Shown here in pieces: positions 55,844-64,000 of a DNA stretch of 64,000 nt. The notes under the pieces are model-generated. The model was not told the DNA's origin. It saw only the letters and a program-made list of their open reading frames with translations, and searched no databases. The translations under genes and the position numbers were made by a program. Source of the DNA: Candidatus Poribacteria bacterium (GTDB lineage: Bacteria; Poribacteria; WGA-4E; UBA9662); contig PAQF01000057.1 of NCBI GenBank assembly GCA_002709695.1, positions 62,001 to 126,000 on the forward strand, given 5' to 3'. Position 1 is the stretch's first letter. Each line of letters starts with the position of its first letter.

Positions 55844-57591
55844 AACTCTAACTCCATTCCAAAGTCGACAGTATTTGGCGTAAACGGGTAATCAGTCAAT
55901 TGCATATACTGGCCAATGGCAAATTTCCCGCCAATAAAACCATTCATATAATTTCCAAATTGCTTAGTGAGTTTTGGTTTTATTAAAACGTAGTCTTCGA
56001 GGTCTGAATTTTGGCTACTTGTTTCTGTGGTTCTACCACCACGAAATTCACCAATTAATTTTACTTGAAAACCTGAGGGCAGATAATATACCAGGTTCAT
56101 GTCGATCCAATTAGTTGCTCGATATGGAATGCTTTTATGAAATTCGTGTTTGAGTTTTAGATTCAGGCTGAGCTGGTTGAGGAGGTTTGCTCGCACTAGA
56201 AGCTGTCCCCCGGAGATGAGTCTATTTTGATCAAAATTGTATGGGATCCATGCAATCTCGAATGTTCTCGGGGCTCTTTGGTCTCTTTTTAGAATAACAA
56301 GGTCGTTTGCTAGTTTTGAGAATCCGGAGAGATTGACCTCAACTTTTTTAAAATAGTAATGTTTCAGTGTGATTTGGCTACACCAAATTTTCTCGGATCT
56401 TAGTGCGGGAGATACGTTGATATAATCCTGATCAAAATAGAGGGCAGATAATTGGGGGATTTTTGTTGCTCCATATAATTCAACTTGTAGTTTCCATTGA
56501 CTATTTAAATTCACTACTGTGTTCAAAGAAGGATTGAATCGAAATCTGGTAGGTGCCTCATCTATCTCAGTGGGGTTTGAATCCAGTTTCTTACTGCTTT
56601 CTAAGAAACTGACAAACTCTCCGCCTAAGTCAAAAAGCATTGGCCCGAGGGTGCTATATTGGTCACGTATATATAAGCGAAAGGTTGTAGAACGTGTGTC
56701 TGTCGAACTCACATAAGCTGCAGTGGAGCGGTATTCAAGAACTCCTCCAAAATGCATTGGATTGAGTATATGTCTTAAGCGGTTCGGGGGGAAATCTGTG
56801 AAAAAGTCCAAGTTAATTCTTAGATCTTTTCCATTGTCAATGTGGTTATTTGAATCCAGTTCATAAGATTCAAATTTCACACTCAAATCTGCCTTTGTTT
56901 TTTCTGTGACTTTTTGGCTTAGGTTGAGATTTGTCCACATTAATTTGGGTGTTTTAGAATCTAATATGAATCCCATTGGACGTTGCGACGTTTTCGTTTT
57001 CCAATTCAGTTCTTTGAGGTTCATGCCGAGATTGATCGCCAAAGAAGAATGTGTAGTATATCGGTGGCCAAAGCCTCCATGAAATAGATCAAGGCTATAG
57101 TTCCCACGATTATCTGTGTTTTCTGTGCCAATTTGGTTTCGTGTTATGCTAACAAAACCATTAGTTTGATTTGTTTGCCCAATCAATGTCAATTTATAGA
57201 AAAGTGATTCTGGAAGACTTGGATAGACAGTCAAATTGAAATGATAGTCTTTTAAACGTTGGTTATTGAGATAGACTGATTTGCTAGGGGAAATGTTGGG
57301 TGGTAAGTTCCAGAGTCTTTCTTTTGCGTATAAGGCTAGGGAATGTATCAATTCTGGTTTTGATTGATCATTAAATCTATCCCTTGGTTCAAGTACAATT
57401 TTAGTTGTATCAATGATCTGGATTTTTTCCTCTTCAAGTTGTATTTCCGCTGATTTCTCGTCAATTTTTTGTGCCTCTGTTTGTGCCTCTGTATATAAAG
57501 GTATGAACGGAGAACAAACAAGGGTAGAGTGTACTAGTACGAAAACCCAAAATTGATAATAAAAACTTAATTGGAGTTGGGGGATTTTCAC
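55840..57591 (-). CDS. Outer-membrane beta-barrel protein without a plug domain
   Basis: A 583-residue exported protein, started by GTG at 57591, with a signal peptide (about 1-36). After a polar linker (about 37-100) it consists of alternating amphipathic strands with aromatic girdle residues and ends VDFGMELEF, a typical outer-membrane C-terminal phenylalanine. The strand pattern (YYLPSGFQVKLIGEFRGGR) recalls TonB-dependent receptors, but I see no plug domain and no clear TonB box. The stop overlaps exbB, so the barrel is probably the client or partner of ExbB-TonB. Alternative: a porin unrelated to TonB. Confidence 0.75.
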   Translation of the reverse strand: MKIPQLQLSFYYQFWVFVLVHSTLVCSPFIPLYTEAQTEAQKIDEKSAEIQLEEEKIQIIDTTKIVLEPRDRFNDQSKPELIHSLALYAKERLWNLPPNISPSKSVYLNNQRLKDYHFNLTVYPSLPESLFYKLTLIGQTNQTNGFVSITRNQIGTENTDNRGNYSLDLFHGGFGHRYTTHSSLAINLGMNLKELNWKTKTSQRPMGFILDSKTPKLMWTNLNLSQKVTEKTKADLSVKFESYELDSNNHIDNGKDLRINLDFFTDFPPNRLRHILNPMHFGGVLEYRSTAAYVSSTDTRSTTFRLYIRDQYSTLGPMLFDLGGEFVSFLESSKKLDSNPTEIDEAPTRFRFNPSLNTVVNLNSQWKLQVELYGATKIPQLSALYFDQDYINVSPALRSEKIWCSQITLKHYYFKKVEVNLSGFSKLANDLVILKRDQRAPRTFEIAWIPYNFDQNRLISGGQLLVRANLLNQLSLNLKLKHEFHKSIPYRATNWIDMNLVYYLPSGFQVKLIGEFRGGRTTETSSQNSDLEDYVLIKPKLTKQFGNYMNGFIGGKFAIGQYMQLTDYPFTPNTVDFGMELEF

Positions 57592-57777
57592 GGATTGTAA
57601 CTATCGTAGTAGTTAATTTACTAAGTAATATGCTGAAATTATATTAATTGGGGAACCGTTTAGTGTCCACATAGTGTTATGCATACCCAATTTCTAGCTG
57701 ATGTGAGACGAGGTATTGATATTAACATAATAGGGCCAAGCGTTCCATATTAGCAGTGATTGTTGTTACTGAAGTTA

Positions 57778-60700
57778 TTATTGTTGTTCGATTCGGCTCA
57801 AAATTTGTTTATATTGGTTTTGCGCATAGTCGTGAAGTTGATTCCACTCTTCTATTTTTCGAGCATCGGCGTTTGCAACCTTAGCTTCAAACAAATTGAG
57901 TGCGTCCTCGCAGGTGTCTTTTGCCATATATATATCGTTGGCTTTGATAAAAGCATCTGAGGCACGTACCGCAGCATGGAAGGCTGTAAGACTGTCATGT
58001 TGCTCACGGAGATGTCGTACACGAAGATAGGTTACACCTGAATCGTAATGTCTGCCTAGAATTGCCTGAGTTTTTGCTAGGTGGAGTTCGGCTTCAACAA
58101 CTATCTCTATACGGTAACGATCTGTTCCCTTTTGGCGAATGATATCGTAGGCTTCAATTGCTTGAAGAAAGTTTTTTTGTGCTTTATAGGAGTGTCCCAA
58201 TGAGATTTGTGCGTATTCTGCTTGGTCTGATTGAGGGTAATGCGATATAACTTGGTTGTACAGATCTATTGCTTTTTGCCATTGAACCATTTCTTGGTGA
58301 CATTCACCTGCGAGAACGAGGGCTTTTGCCGCAAAGGGACTTTTCGGGTGCTTTTCAGGGATATCGATTAATATATTAATCGCATTGGTTAGATTACGGC
58401 GCGAGTTTTTTTTGTTATACCATGCATTTCCGATTTCGAACATTGCGCTGGCAGAGAATTCGCTTTTCGGCTCAACTTGACTAAATGCTTCAATTGATTG
58501 CTTATATGATCCAAGCATCAGGTAGGATTTGCCTATATTATATTTAGCTAACCAGGCAGATGAAGTGTTTGGATATTGTTTAACGACTTTTTGAAATTCT
58601 GAGATTGCTCGTTTGTAATCTGTCTCAACATAGTAAAATCGGCCAATTTGAAGCTGTACATCTGGTGCAAGGCTACTAGATCGATAGTCTTTTATCAGTG
58701 TACGGTACGCTTGTAGAGATTTTGCCTTTTGTCCTAAGTTTTCATGCGCTGTAGCGATGCTATATTGGGCATCGTCAGCCCAGTTGCTTTTGGGATAGTG
58801 CTGAATAACTTTTTCAAATGCGTTGATGGCTTTACTATAATTTTTGAGATTCATGTGACTTTCAGCAATATAGTATTGAGCTTCTGGGCGGAGATTGACC
58901 GCTTTCTCCGCGCCACTTTCACGTGATTGGACCTTTAGGTTTGGATAGTTTTCGACAACTTTTTTGTATTCGTTAATTGCGTTTGTATAACGCCCTTGTT
59001 TGAAATAGCAATTTGCTATGCCAAAAATCGCGTTAGGTTGGAGTCGAGATGAAGGGAATTTGCGTATAACCTCTGAGAAAGCATCGATAGCGTTGCCATA
59101 TTCTTCCAGTTTGTAAAAGGCCCACCCAATTTGGTATTGAGAGTTATCTTGCCAGCTACTACTAGTATATGAAGTTATCACACGCTTAAATGATTGAATT
59201 GCTTCCGAATATTTTTTGAGATTACTTTGAGAAACACCAATTTGATATAATGATTGGTCTAGTAGTTTACTCTCAGGATACTTCTGACTCATTGTTTTCC
59301 AAGCAATAATAGCTTTGTTGTAGCCATCTTGATGGTCTTTAGCTTCAGAAATCGCGGCTTCCGAGAAATAAGTCCAAGCAATACTAAATTGTGATTTCTC
59401 CGCCCATTTGCTGCTAGGTTGTTGTTCAATTATTTTCTGATATTTTTGGCGTGCAGATTGATAAGATTCTTTAGTTGGACTTTGCCAGTATGTACTTTCC
59501 GCGACAAAGTAGTGGGATTGGAATAAACGTTCACTTTGTGGGTATTTCTGTATTAGTAGATTACATGCCTTAATAGTTTCGGCATAGTCTTCTGCTTCAT
59601 ACAGAGCTCTTGCTTTCCAAAAAAGAGCTTCATCTGCTGGTGCACTTTCAAGGTTCTGATCCTGAACTTCAGCAAAGTAGAGGTCAAAGGTTTGTGAACT
59701 TTCTAAGTATTTTTCCGAATTAAAATAAGCGAGACCAAGATGGTAAAGTGCGTAAGGTCTAAGGTCTGTTTCGGGATATATTTCGACGAGTTTACTTAGC
59801 TCGTTGATTGAGCCTTGATAGTCGCGCAATTGAAAGTAGCAAATTCCAATTTGGTAGGAGGCATCATCAATATAAGGGGATGAAGAAACCAATATTTTTT
59901 TATAGTTAAGGATGGCAGTGTTAAACTCTCGAAGCATTCGAAAGCATTCTCCCATTCGGAACCGGGCAGCGGTTGATAATTCCGATTGCAGATTGGCTGA
60001 TACCAATTTAAATGTGCTGAGTGCTTTAGCATACTCACCTTGTTCAAAGTAAACTATTCCAATTCCGTACCATGCATTGTCAGATACAGAACTGTCTGGA
60101 TACAAATCGATTACTTTTTGATATTCATAAATAGCTTCAGCTGCCTTCTTTTCTTCAGCCAGAATCTCTGCAATCCAATATTGCGCTTCAGCTGAAATGA
60201 GGGAACTAACTCCCTCATTGAGAAGTAGGCTGAATTCTTGTCTGGCTTCTTTCATCATTTGTTGTTGAAAATAACATTCGCCAAGTCTGAATCGAGCATC
60301 GGTAACCATTTGCTCCTGGTTTGGGGAAGTTGTGTAAGTTTGAATGAAATTTCTGAACCCTATTTGTGCGTTCGTCCATTTACCCATTTTGAAAAGTGAC
60401 TCGGCAGCACGATAATTAGCTTCAGGAACAGCGTAATGCTCAGGGTGTTTTTGACCAAAACCAGAAAGAAGTTCATATGCTGATTGGTAGTTCTTAAGTC
60501 GGTAGAATGTCCATCCTTTGGAATAAAGTGCGTCTGCTGCTTCATTCGATGTCGAATATTTCGATATCACTTGGTCGTAATATTCACCTGCTTTTTGGTA
60601 TAAACCGAGGTTATCAAATGATTCGCCAATAAAATAGAGGCTATGAGAGATAGTTTCTGCTTCACTTGCGACTTCCAATACCTCTTCGTAACCCTTGATT

Positions 60701-61089
60701 GCTTCTTCATATTTTCCTTGTTTATACCATGAGATTGCTACACCTTGTAGCGCATCTAGGGAAAGGTTAGTTTCTGGATAATCAATTAACAGTTGTTTGT
60801 AATTTTGGATTGCTTCATCGAAGTTCTTTAGTTGCAATGCGCATTCAGCTGCTAAAAGCTTGGCGTCGTCTGCGTTATCGCTACGGGGATACTTTTTGAT
60901 AAATTGGTCGAATTGATTCTGGGCAACTGGATATGCTTTGTTTTCATAAAGTTTGTAGGCGAAAGTATAGTCTTCTTGCTCCCCACCAGATGCATGCTGG
61001 AAAACACCTAAAAAAAACACAATAATGGTGGCCTTTCGGCATAAAAAAAGTAATCTAGTAAACAACTTAAACACCTTCATGGTATGCAT
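57778..61089 (-). CDS. Large periplasmic TPR-repeat protein
   Basis: A 1,103-residue exported protein. A signal peptide (residues about 12-34) is followed by some 25 tetratricopeptide-like units of about 34-37 residues filling nearly the whole chain, with the pattern 'A.y.iG.ayf..g.y.eAi..y..vi..yP.S..a'. The pairing of long TPR proteins with YbgF/BamD-like repeat spacing and 'YP.S' ends is typical of envelope scaffolds. The ATG at 61089 is used; a second ATG at 61080 is equally plausible. It lies upstream of the barrel-exbB-tonB genes by 187 nt. Confidence 0.88.
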   Translation of the reverse strand: MHTMKVFKLFTRLLFLCRKATIIVFFLGVFQHASGGEQEDYTFAYKLYENKAYPVAQNQFDQFIKKYPRSDNADDAKLLAAECALQLKNFDEAIQNYKQLLIDYPETNLSLDALQGVAISWYKQGKYEEAIKGYEEVLEVASEAETISHSLYFIGESFDNLGLYQKAGEYYDQVISKYSTSNEAADALYSKGWTFYRLKNYQSAYELLSGFGQKHPEHYAVPEANYRAAESLFKMGKWTNAQIGFRNFIQTYTTSPNQEQMVTDARFRLGECYFQQQMMKEARQEFSLLLNEGVSSLISAEAQYWIAEILAEEKKAAEAIYEYQKVIDLYPDSSVSDNAWYGIGIVYFEQGEYAKALSTFKLVSANLQSELSTAARFRMGECFRMLREFNTAILNYKKILVSSSPYIDDASYQIGICYFQLRDYQGSINELSKLVEIYPETDLRPYALYHLGLAYFNSEKYLESSQTFDLYFAEVQDQNLESAPADEALFWKARALYEAEDYAETIKACNLLIQKYPQSERLFQSHYFVAESTYWQSPTKESYQSARQKYQKIIEQQPSSKWAEKSQFSIAWTYFSEAAISEAKDHQDGYNKAIIAWKTMSQKYPESKLLDQSLYQIGVSQSNLKKYSEAIQSFKRVITSYTSSSWQDNSQYQIGWAFYKLEEYGNAIDAFSEVIRKFPSSRLQPNAIFGIANCYFKQGRYTNAINEYKKVVENYPNLKVQSRESGAEKAVNLRPEAQYYIAESHMNLKNYSKAINAFEKVIQHYPKSNWADDAQYSIATAHENLGQKAKSLQAYRTLIKDYRSSSLAPDVQLQIGRFYYVETDYKRAISEFQKVVKQYPNTSSAWLAKYNIGKSYLMLGSYKQSIEAFSQVEPKSEFSASAMFEIGNAWYNKKNSRRNLTNAINILIDIPEKHPKSPFAAKALVLAGECHQEMVQWQKAIDLYNQVISHYPQSDQAEYAQISLGHSYKAQKNFLQAIEAYDIIRQKGTDRYRIEIVVEAELHLAKTQAILGRHYDSGVTYLRVRHLREQHDSLTAFHAAVRASDAFIKANDIYMAKDTCEDALNLFEAKVANADARKIEEWNQLHDYAQNQYKQILSRIEQQ

Positions 61090-61710
61090 TCTGCCTATTA
61101 GGATTCCATTCTTAGCTACAGAATCACAAAACAGAATGCTGTTTCCTTCATCTGAATAGTATTTCGATCAATTATAGTGTGTACTGCCAAACATAGCTGA
61201 AAATTTCGATGGTATCAAATACCATGTAGCAGCGGTTTTAAAAAAGTATCGTTCAAAACTCTGCTCCTCTTGTTATGGCATCAAGAGTTGAGTTAATATC
61301 TTAATTTGTAAGGTTGATGATCGGGAGTTTCTATTCTGTATCTAAAGAAGGCTATAACTATAGAGTCCAAATCAAAATAGTATTTTTAGTAGGAATACTG
61401 TTTTGTTGGAATCTAAATGCTATTGGGGTTGTGTTTTTCCTACTAGGTCAAAGTTCAACTAGTTGGCCAAATTGAGCTAAAGAAGTGATTGAATCAACCT
61501 CCATTGAGATGGGATAGTCTGATATTTCCATAGAGAAGATCTCGCTGTCAAAACTAAGCAGGTATGATTCCCAAACGTAACTGCTCCATATAGCTATCAA
61601 AAACAACGATGTTGACTGGAACATCACCAAGAATCCCGATTAGACAAGTTGTTTAAGATGCGGAATTATTATAACATTGAGAAAAAACGCTTTTCAAGTT
61701 CGAGGTTCCA
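61090..61710. other. Intergenic region of 621 bp
   Basis: No convincing gene. One 60-codon minus-strand frame (61448-61630) with no recognisable homology or ribosome-binding site was seen and not called. No clear terminator or tRNA. The promoter of the large TPR gene is expected at its left end. Confidence 0.4.
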
Positions 61711-62442
61711 TTAAGGGTTTATTTGTTCTTTCAGTTCGGTGATCTTTTTGCTGTATGCTTCGCGTGATTTTGCCCATTCTACTTTGTTCTGATTGCCGCT
61801 TTGTAGATAATCGAGTATATATCCTTCTGCGTCAACGAAATGAGCTGCAGATTGTGCTACTTGATCTGCGATTTCATTTGGTACTGTGGTCACACCGTTT
61901 GCATCACCATGTAATAGATCTCCTGGATATATGGTGATGCCCCCCACATGTACGGGAACGTTAATGTCAATGATATGACAATAACCGTGGGCGCATATTG
62001 TACCATTCGTAAAAACGGGAAAGTCGATAGCACGAACCTGATCCAAATCACGTCCTGTACCAGAGGTAATTAAGCCTGCGCAACCAAAGGTTTTGTATGT
62101 TGTACACATGACTTCACCGAAAGTTGCGGCTACAGATGGGCTATCTAAGTCTTGAAAAACGACAATACGTGGTTCAGGAATATCTCCAAATTGATCAATT
62201 TGCTCTTCAAGTCCCGAATATACATCGTTTTCGCGTGGTGGAGAATTGGAACGAAATGTAGCCGTTGTTGCGTAACCTACCATGGGGGGCATTTCAGGAA
62301 AATTTGATTTGATCCGCTGATCCATATAACCGGTATTACGCGAACGGATCTCGAAGAGTTCAATAACATTACATATGGTTGGTGTGTCGAATTGCTTGAG
62401 TAGTTCTAAATCTTCGTTTGATACAGTTTGAATTTGGTTCAT
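61711..62442 (-). CDS. RraA-like family protein (aldolase/decarboxylase fold)
   Basis: A 243-residue protein of the RraA/HMG-aldolase superfamily, formerly named dimethylmenaquinone methyltransferase-like. Visible features are DTPTICNVIELF at the start, GLITSGTGRDLDQVRAIDFPVF (the GxxRD-type metal/substrate loop) and the signature PGDLLHGDANGVTTVP. The start chosen is the ATG at 62442 with GGCAGGT upstream; the frame continues to 62475. Members include 4-hydroxy-4-methyl-2-oxoglutarate aldolases and RNase E inhibitors; the substrate here cannot be read. It has no operon partner. Confidence 0.87.
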   Translation of the reverse strand: MNQIQTVSNEDLELLKQFDTPTICNVIELFEIRSRNTGYMDQRIKSNFPEMPPMVGYATTATFRSNSPPRENDVYSGLEEQIDQFGDIPEPRIVVFQDLDSPSVAATFGEVMCTTYKTFGCAGLITSGTGRDLDQVRAIDFPVFTNGTICAHGYCHIIDINVPVHVGGITIYPGDLLHGDANGVTTVPNEIADQVAQSAAHFVDAEGYILDYLQSGNQNKVEWAKSREAYSKKITELKEQINP

Positions 62443-62625
62443 TATAATTTTACCTGCCTGTAGGTTGTTATACAAAATATCATTATAAAGCCAAGATTAT
62501 AGCATGGGCTGGCGAAAAATACGGAGATAATTTGAGGTTAACAGAACGCAGATTCTATCTTGATTCGAAGAAATTGGTATGCTAGACTCTAGAGACGAGA
62601 AAATCGAAGGTTCAGGATTACCAAT

Positions 62626-63213
62626 TTGGAACGAAAAGCGGAAGTTCATCGCCAAACAAATGAAACCGAGATCTCGCTCAAACTGGATATTGATGGATCT
62701 GGTTCGTCTGATATACAAACAGGGGTGGGGTTCTTAGATCACATGCTTGAATTATTTGCCAAGCATGGTTTTTTCGATCTTGAGCTGAAAGCAGTTGGGG
62801 ATTTGCAGGTGGATGACCATCATACTGTTGAAGATGTGGGAATTTGTTTGGGTGATGCGTTTCGACAAGCAGTTCAAGACAAATCTGGAATACGGCGTTT
62901 CGGAAATTTCGATATGCCAATGTATGAAGCACTAGCAAGAGTTACTCTAGATTTTTGTGGTCGACCCTTTTTGGTTTACAATACCTCCCTAACCAATGAA
63001 AAAATTGGTACTTTTGATGTTGAACTAGTAGAGGAATTTTTCCATGGGTTCGTTAATCATAGTGGTATGACACTTCACATTAACGTTGTTTATGGTGCTA
63101 ATCGTCACCATATCGTGGAAGCGATCTTTAAAGGGATTGCCAAGGCGTTGGATGTTGCAACTAGTATGGATGAACGTATCATCGGAGTTCTTTCCACCAA
63201 GGGAAAATTGTGA
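62626..63213 (+). CDS. hisB: Imidazoleglycerol-phosphate dehydratase
   Basis: Manganese-dependent dehydratase of histidine biosynthesis. It is a typical 195-residue HisB: GVGFLDHMLELFAKH, VDDHHTVEDVGICLGDAF, the HINVVYGANRHHIVEAIFKG duplicate His motif. The start is a TTG at 62626, because no in-frame ATG lies upstream and the N-terminus RKAEVHRQTNET fits the family start exactly. No other his gene is in the window. Confidence 0.96.
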   Translation: MERKAEVHRQTNETEISLKLDIDGSGSSDIQTGVGFLDHMLELFAKHGFFDLELKAVGDLQVDDHHTVEDVGICLGDAFRQAVQDKSGIRRFGNFDMPMYEALARVTLDFCGRPFLVYNTSLTNEKIGTFDVELVEEFFHGFVNHSGMTLHINVVYGANRHHIVEAIFKGIAKALDVATSMDERIIGVLSTKGKL

Positions 63214-63744
63214 TGTCCAACTTGATAATGTATAGAGAATTATTGTGTTTTCTGGTCTGACTGCTTGGGGACTATCGAAAAGTCCCCGATTATGTAGGTT
63301 GTATTACGAACGAAGTTTCTAGGCATAATTAGCAAAGCGGTCGTATCGTTTGTTTATTGGCTTATTACCTACCTTAAAACTTAGCTGCACTGGGGTTTCT
63401 AATATGCGGAGTGTTGCGATTGCATACTCTGAAATCGATTGTTATCGCCGTTTTTTTCTTCGGTGTTAAGTAATACTGGAATTAGAAATGATTCCAAGTC
63501 AATTGTGTGGTTTTAGAACAACCTTTTATTTTGAGCCTACAGCAAATACGAGCTGATTCTATCCTAAGAAAACCCGTGGAGTTATTGTCTCACTAGCTAA
63601 TTCTGATATAATTGGGCCGATTAGCTGTAAAGTTAATCGAAAATCAAAAAATTAAAGGTTTTGTGATCAACAGTTCTCCGTGGCAAATGAGTGGGCTTTC
63701 GTGGTAAAATTCTCTACAGAAGCTGTATAGGATAATAGTCTAGG
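63214..63744. other. Intergenic region of 531 bp with a hairpin
   Basis: No gene seen. A perfect 7-bp stem GGGGACT/AGTCCCC with a 7-nt loop at 63266-63286 lies 53 nt past hisB. It lacks a T tract and may be a weak terminator or an RNA structure. The promoter of the next gene should lie at the right end; no clear elements were found. Confidence 0.45.
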
Positions 63745-64000
63745 ATGCTTATGTTAAATTGCGAAAAAAACGTAATTATATTTTTACTGTGTTTGTTGGT
63801 AATGCTTTTTAGCTGTGCAGATGAAAGTAGCGATAACGTGTTGAGTTCGGTTACTAAAGAGAATCTGAGCCTGCCTAAACTTGGATTACACGGTAGCGAA
63901 TATCGAAACCAAAGGTACCTGTTTAAGCTTCTTGGTTTACCTGTCAATAATTGGACTGTTCAGGAAATTAGCAATAAGAATACCAGTGATGCGTTTCTTG
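63745..64000 (+). CDS. Lipoprotein, cut by window edge
   Basis: Partial gene with at least 85 codons, running off the right edge. It starts MLMLNCEKNVIIFLLCLLVM with a lipobox LFSC (Cys24 from the first ATG; a second ATG at 63751 with AGGA five bases upstream may be the true start). The part seen beyond the signal is polar (SLPKLGLHGSEYRNQ) and not recognised. No function is assigned. Confidence 0.65.
   Translation, partial: MLMLNCEKNVIIFLLCLLVMLFSCADESSDNVLSSVTKENLSLPKLGLHGSEYRNQRYLFKLLGLPVNNWTVQEISNKNTSDAFL

Noticed and set aside
61448-61630. 60-codon minus-strand frame in the gap before the RraA-like gene
   Set aside because: No ribosome-binding site, no recognisable domain, and no nearby coupling; chance frames of this length are expected.
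1-64000. CRISPR arrays, insertion sequences, integrases, prophage genes, rRNA
   Set aside because: No spaced direct repeats, transposase motifs or structural phage genes were seen anywhere in the window.

Overview
The window is a 64 kb stretch of chromosome from an AT-rich, diderm (Gram-negative-type) bacterium. An outer membrane is shown by an Omp85/BamA-like protein, an LptE-like lipoprotein, an outer-membrane barrel, a TonB and several lipoprotein signals. Three families are typical of sponge- or marine-associated FCB or Poribacteria-like lineages: the DUF6599-type lipoprotein, the phytanoyl-CoA dioxygenase, and large Ig/FlgD-ended surface proteins next to a gingipain-type (C25) peptidase. 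That placement is inference, because there is no rRNA gene in the window. No phage, insertion sequence, CRISPR array or integrase was seen.

Left third (1-16.5 kb, minus strand): a housekeeping run. From upstream to downstream it is an Omp85 protein, rimP-nusA-infB-DUF503-rbfA-nrnA-truB-ribF, then rpsO-pnp with its own promoter, a small membrane protein, an LptE-like lipoprotein, a DUF6599 lipoprotein, and trkA-trkH (trkH runs off the left edge). A strong hairpin with a T-rich tail lies in the rimP leader and looks like an attenuator.

Middle (16.9-39.7 kb): a solitary fused ECF-type ABC ATPase is followed by a tightly packed plus-strand operon of six genes: a GT2 glycosyltransferase, a radical SAM protein, an acetate-kinase homologue that has lost three catalytic residues, a HEAT-repeat protein, a secreted protein of the family often mislabelled 'asparagine synthetase B', and a roughly 2,380-residue repeat surface protein. 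The last two genes have good signal peptides that are out of frame by one base at homopolymer tracts (A7 and T10). The giant gene meets, tail to tail with 1 bp between stops, a 2,007-residue C25 cysteine peptidase. This operon is the best candidate here for an undescribed system, probably for building or modifying the cell surface.

Right third (39.8-64 kb): a protein quality-control block (tig-clpP-clpX-lon-rqcP) lies downstream of five tRNA genes (Pro, Arg, His, Arg, Leu). Then come an isolated NuoI-like ferredoxin, a degenerate malate-dehydrogenase homologue coupled to an XdhC-like protein, a phytanoyl-CoA dioxygenase, a glutamine-dependent NAD synthetase of the long type, and an envelope operon (large TPR protein, outer-membrane barrel, ExbB, TonB, TPR lipoprotein) that lacks ExbD. 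An RraA-like protein, hisB and the start of a lipoprotein gene close the window.

Limits: all family calls come from reading motifs by eye. No database search, structure prediction or read data was available.
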